Below, in pieces: positions 63,702-64,000 of a DNA stretch of 64,000 nt. The stretch's first letter is position 1. Every line of letters begins with the position of its first letter. Source of the stretch: Brachionus manjavacas (lineage: Eukaryota; Rotifera; Eurotatoria; Ploima; Brachionidae); the NCBI GenBank assembly GCA_019054805.1, contig JAHQIY010000004.1:62001-126000 (forward strand). Direction: 5' to 3'. The notes beneath the pieces were generated by a model that worked only from the letters and a program-made list of their open reading frames with translations, was not told where the DNA came from and searched no databases. Made by a program: the position numbers and the translations under genes.

Positions 63702-64000
63702 CTATTTCAGCATAGGAATTTTTTAATTCAAACACAAAAAAATAAACCATCTAGATTTTAATCTAAATAAATTAAAATTTTATTTTATATTTTTAATTTT
63801 AACATTTTTAAATGTTGCATGTTATTTTGACATTTTACAAATTTTTACTTTTATTTAACATTAAATTGGTTACATTTTACCAAAATTTATGTAAATTATG
63901 GTAAAATTTTTTTTTTTTTTATAATTTTGAATATAAAAATAGTATAGTCTGATAGCATTTTCTTTAGTTTTTATTATTAAAAAAAAGTGATAAAAATCAT
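63702..64000. other. MITE remnants to the window edge
   Basis: 63715-63750 continues the MITE end (AATTCAAACACAAAAAAATA). 63845-63945 matches one arm of the palindromic MITE at 23425-23651 (TTGGTTACATTTTACC, then GTAAATTATGGTAA). No gene. Confidence 0.5.

Overview
The window looks like nuclear DNA of an invertebrate animal: very AT-rich, spliceosomal introns, eukaryotic tRNA genes, and genes of animal type (a P4-ATPase, a TRPA-like channel relic, a SKI/SNO-type SMAD4-binding module). The dense mix of jockey/CR1-like LINEs, Ty3/gypsy elements, hAT, MULE, pogo and many MITEs would suit a monogonont rotifer, but that assignment is inference and was not tested by any search.

Layout. 2-346 is the tail of a MULE-type SWIM zinc-finger protein. 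2111-25648 (+) is one complete-looking P4-ATPase (phospholipid flippase) of 17 recognisable exons. All exon phases join, giving 3,426 nt (1,141 codons plus stop). Twelve of its introns are 48-68 nt and four are 3.1-6.9 kb. The large introns hold LINE copies, MITEs and two tRNA genes (Gly-UCC, Asp-GUC). 26506-27586 is a hAT-type MITE containing a nested TTAA-flanked MITE. 28833-31356 is a truncated Ty3/gypsy element with its 5' LTR. 31430-36870 (-) is a broken TRPA-like channel gene preceded by a leucine-rich-repeat array; its last coding stretch is split by a 3.2-kb hAT transposon (31503-34686). 37681-45310 is a graveyard of gypsy, pogo, RTE, LINE, SINE-like and hAT remnants. 46064-46507 (+) is a small intact ORF matching the SKI/SNO SMAD4-binding module. 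48040-51012 is a LINE with a MULE inside it. 51060-54460 (+) is a GC-richer CR1-like LINE. 55380-62546 is a second gypsy element whose protease-RT linker has been amplified into a 1.07-kb tandem array. 63116-63701 is a solo LTR of the first gypsy family.

Working host genes supported here are the flippase, the two tRNAs and possibly the SKI-like ORF; almost everything else is mobile DNA in various states of decay. The most unusual items are the retroelement-derived 1.07-kb array, the LRR-plus-TRPA relic with a hAT element in its last coding stretch, the minimal SKI-like protein, a 55-nt GC-AG intron in the flippase, and several reverse-transcriptase copies with different substitutions in the catalytic YXDD box.
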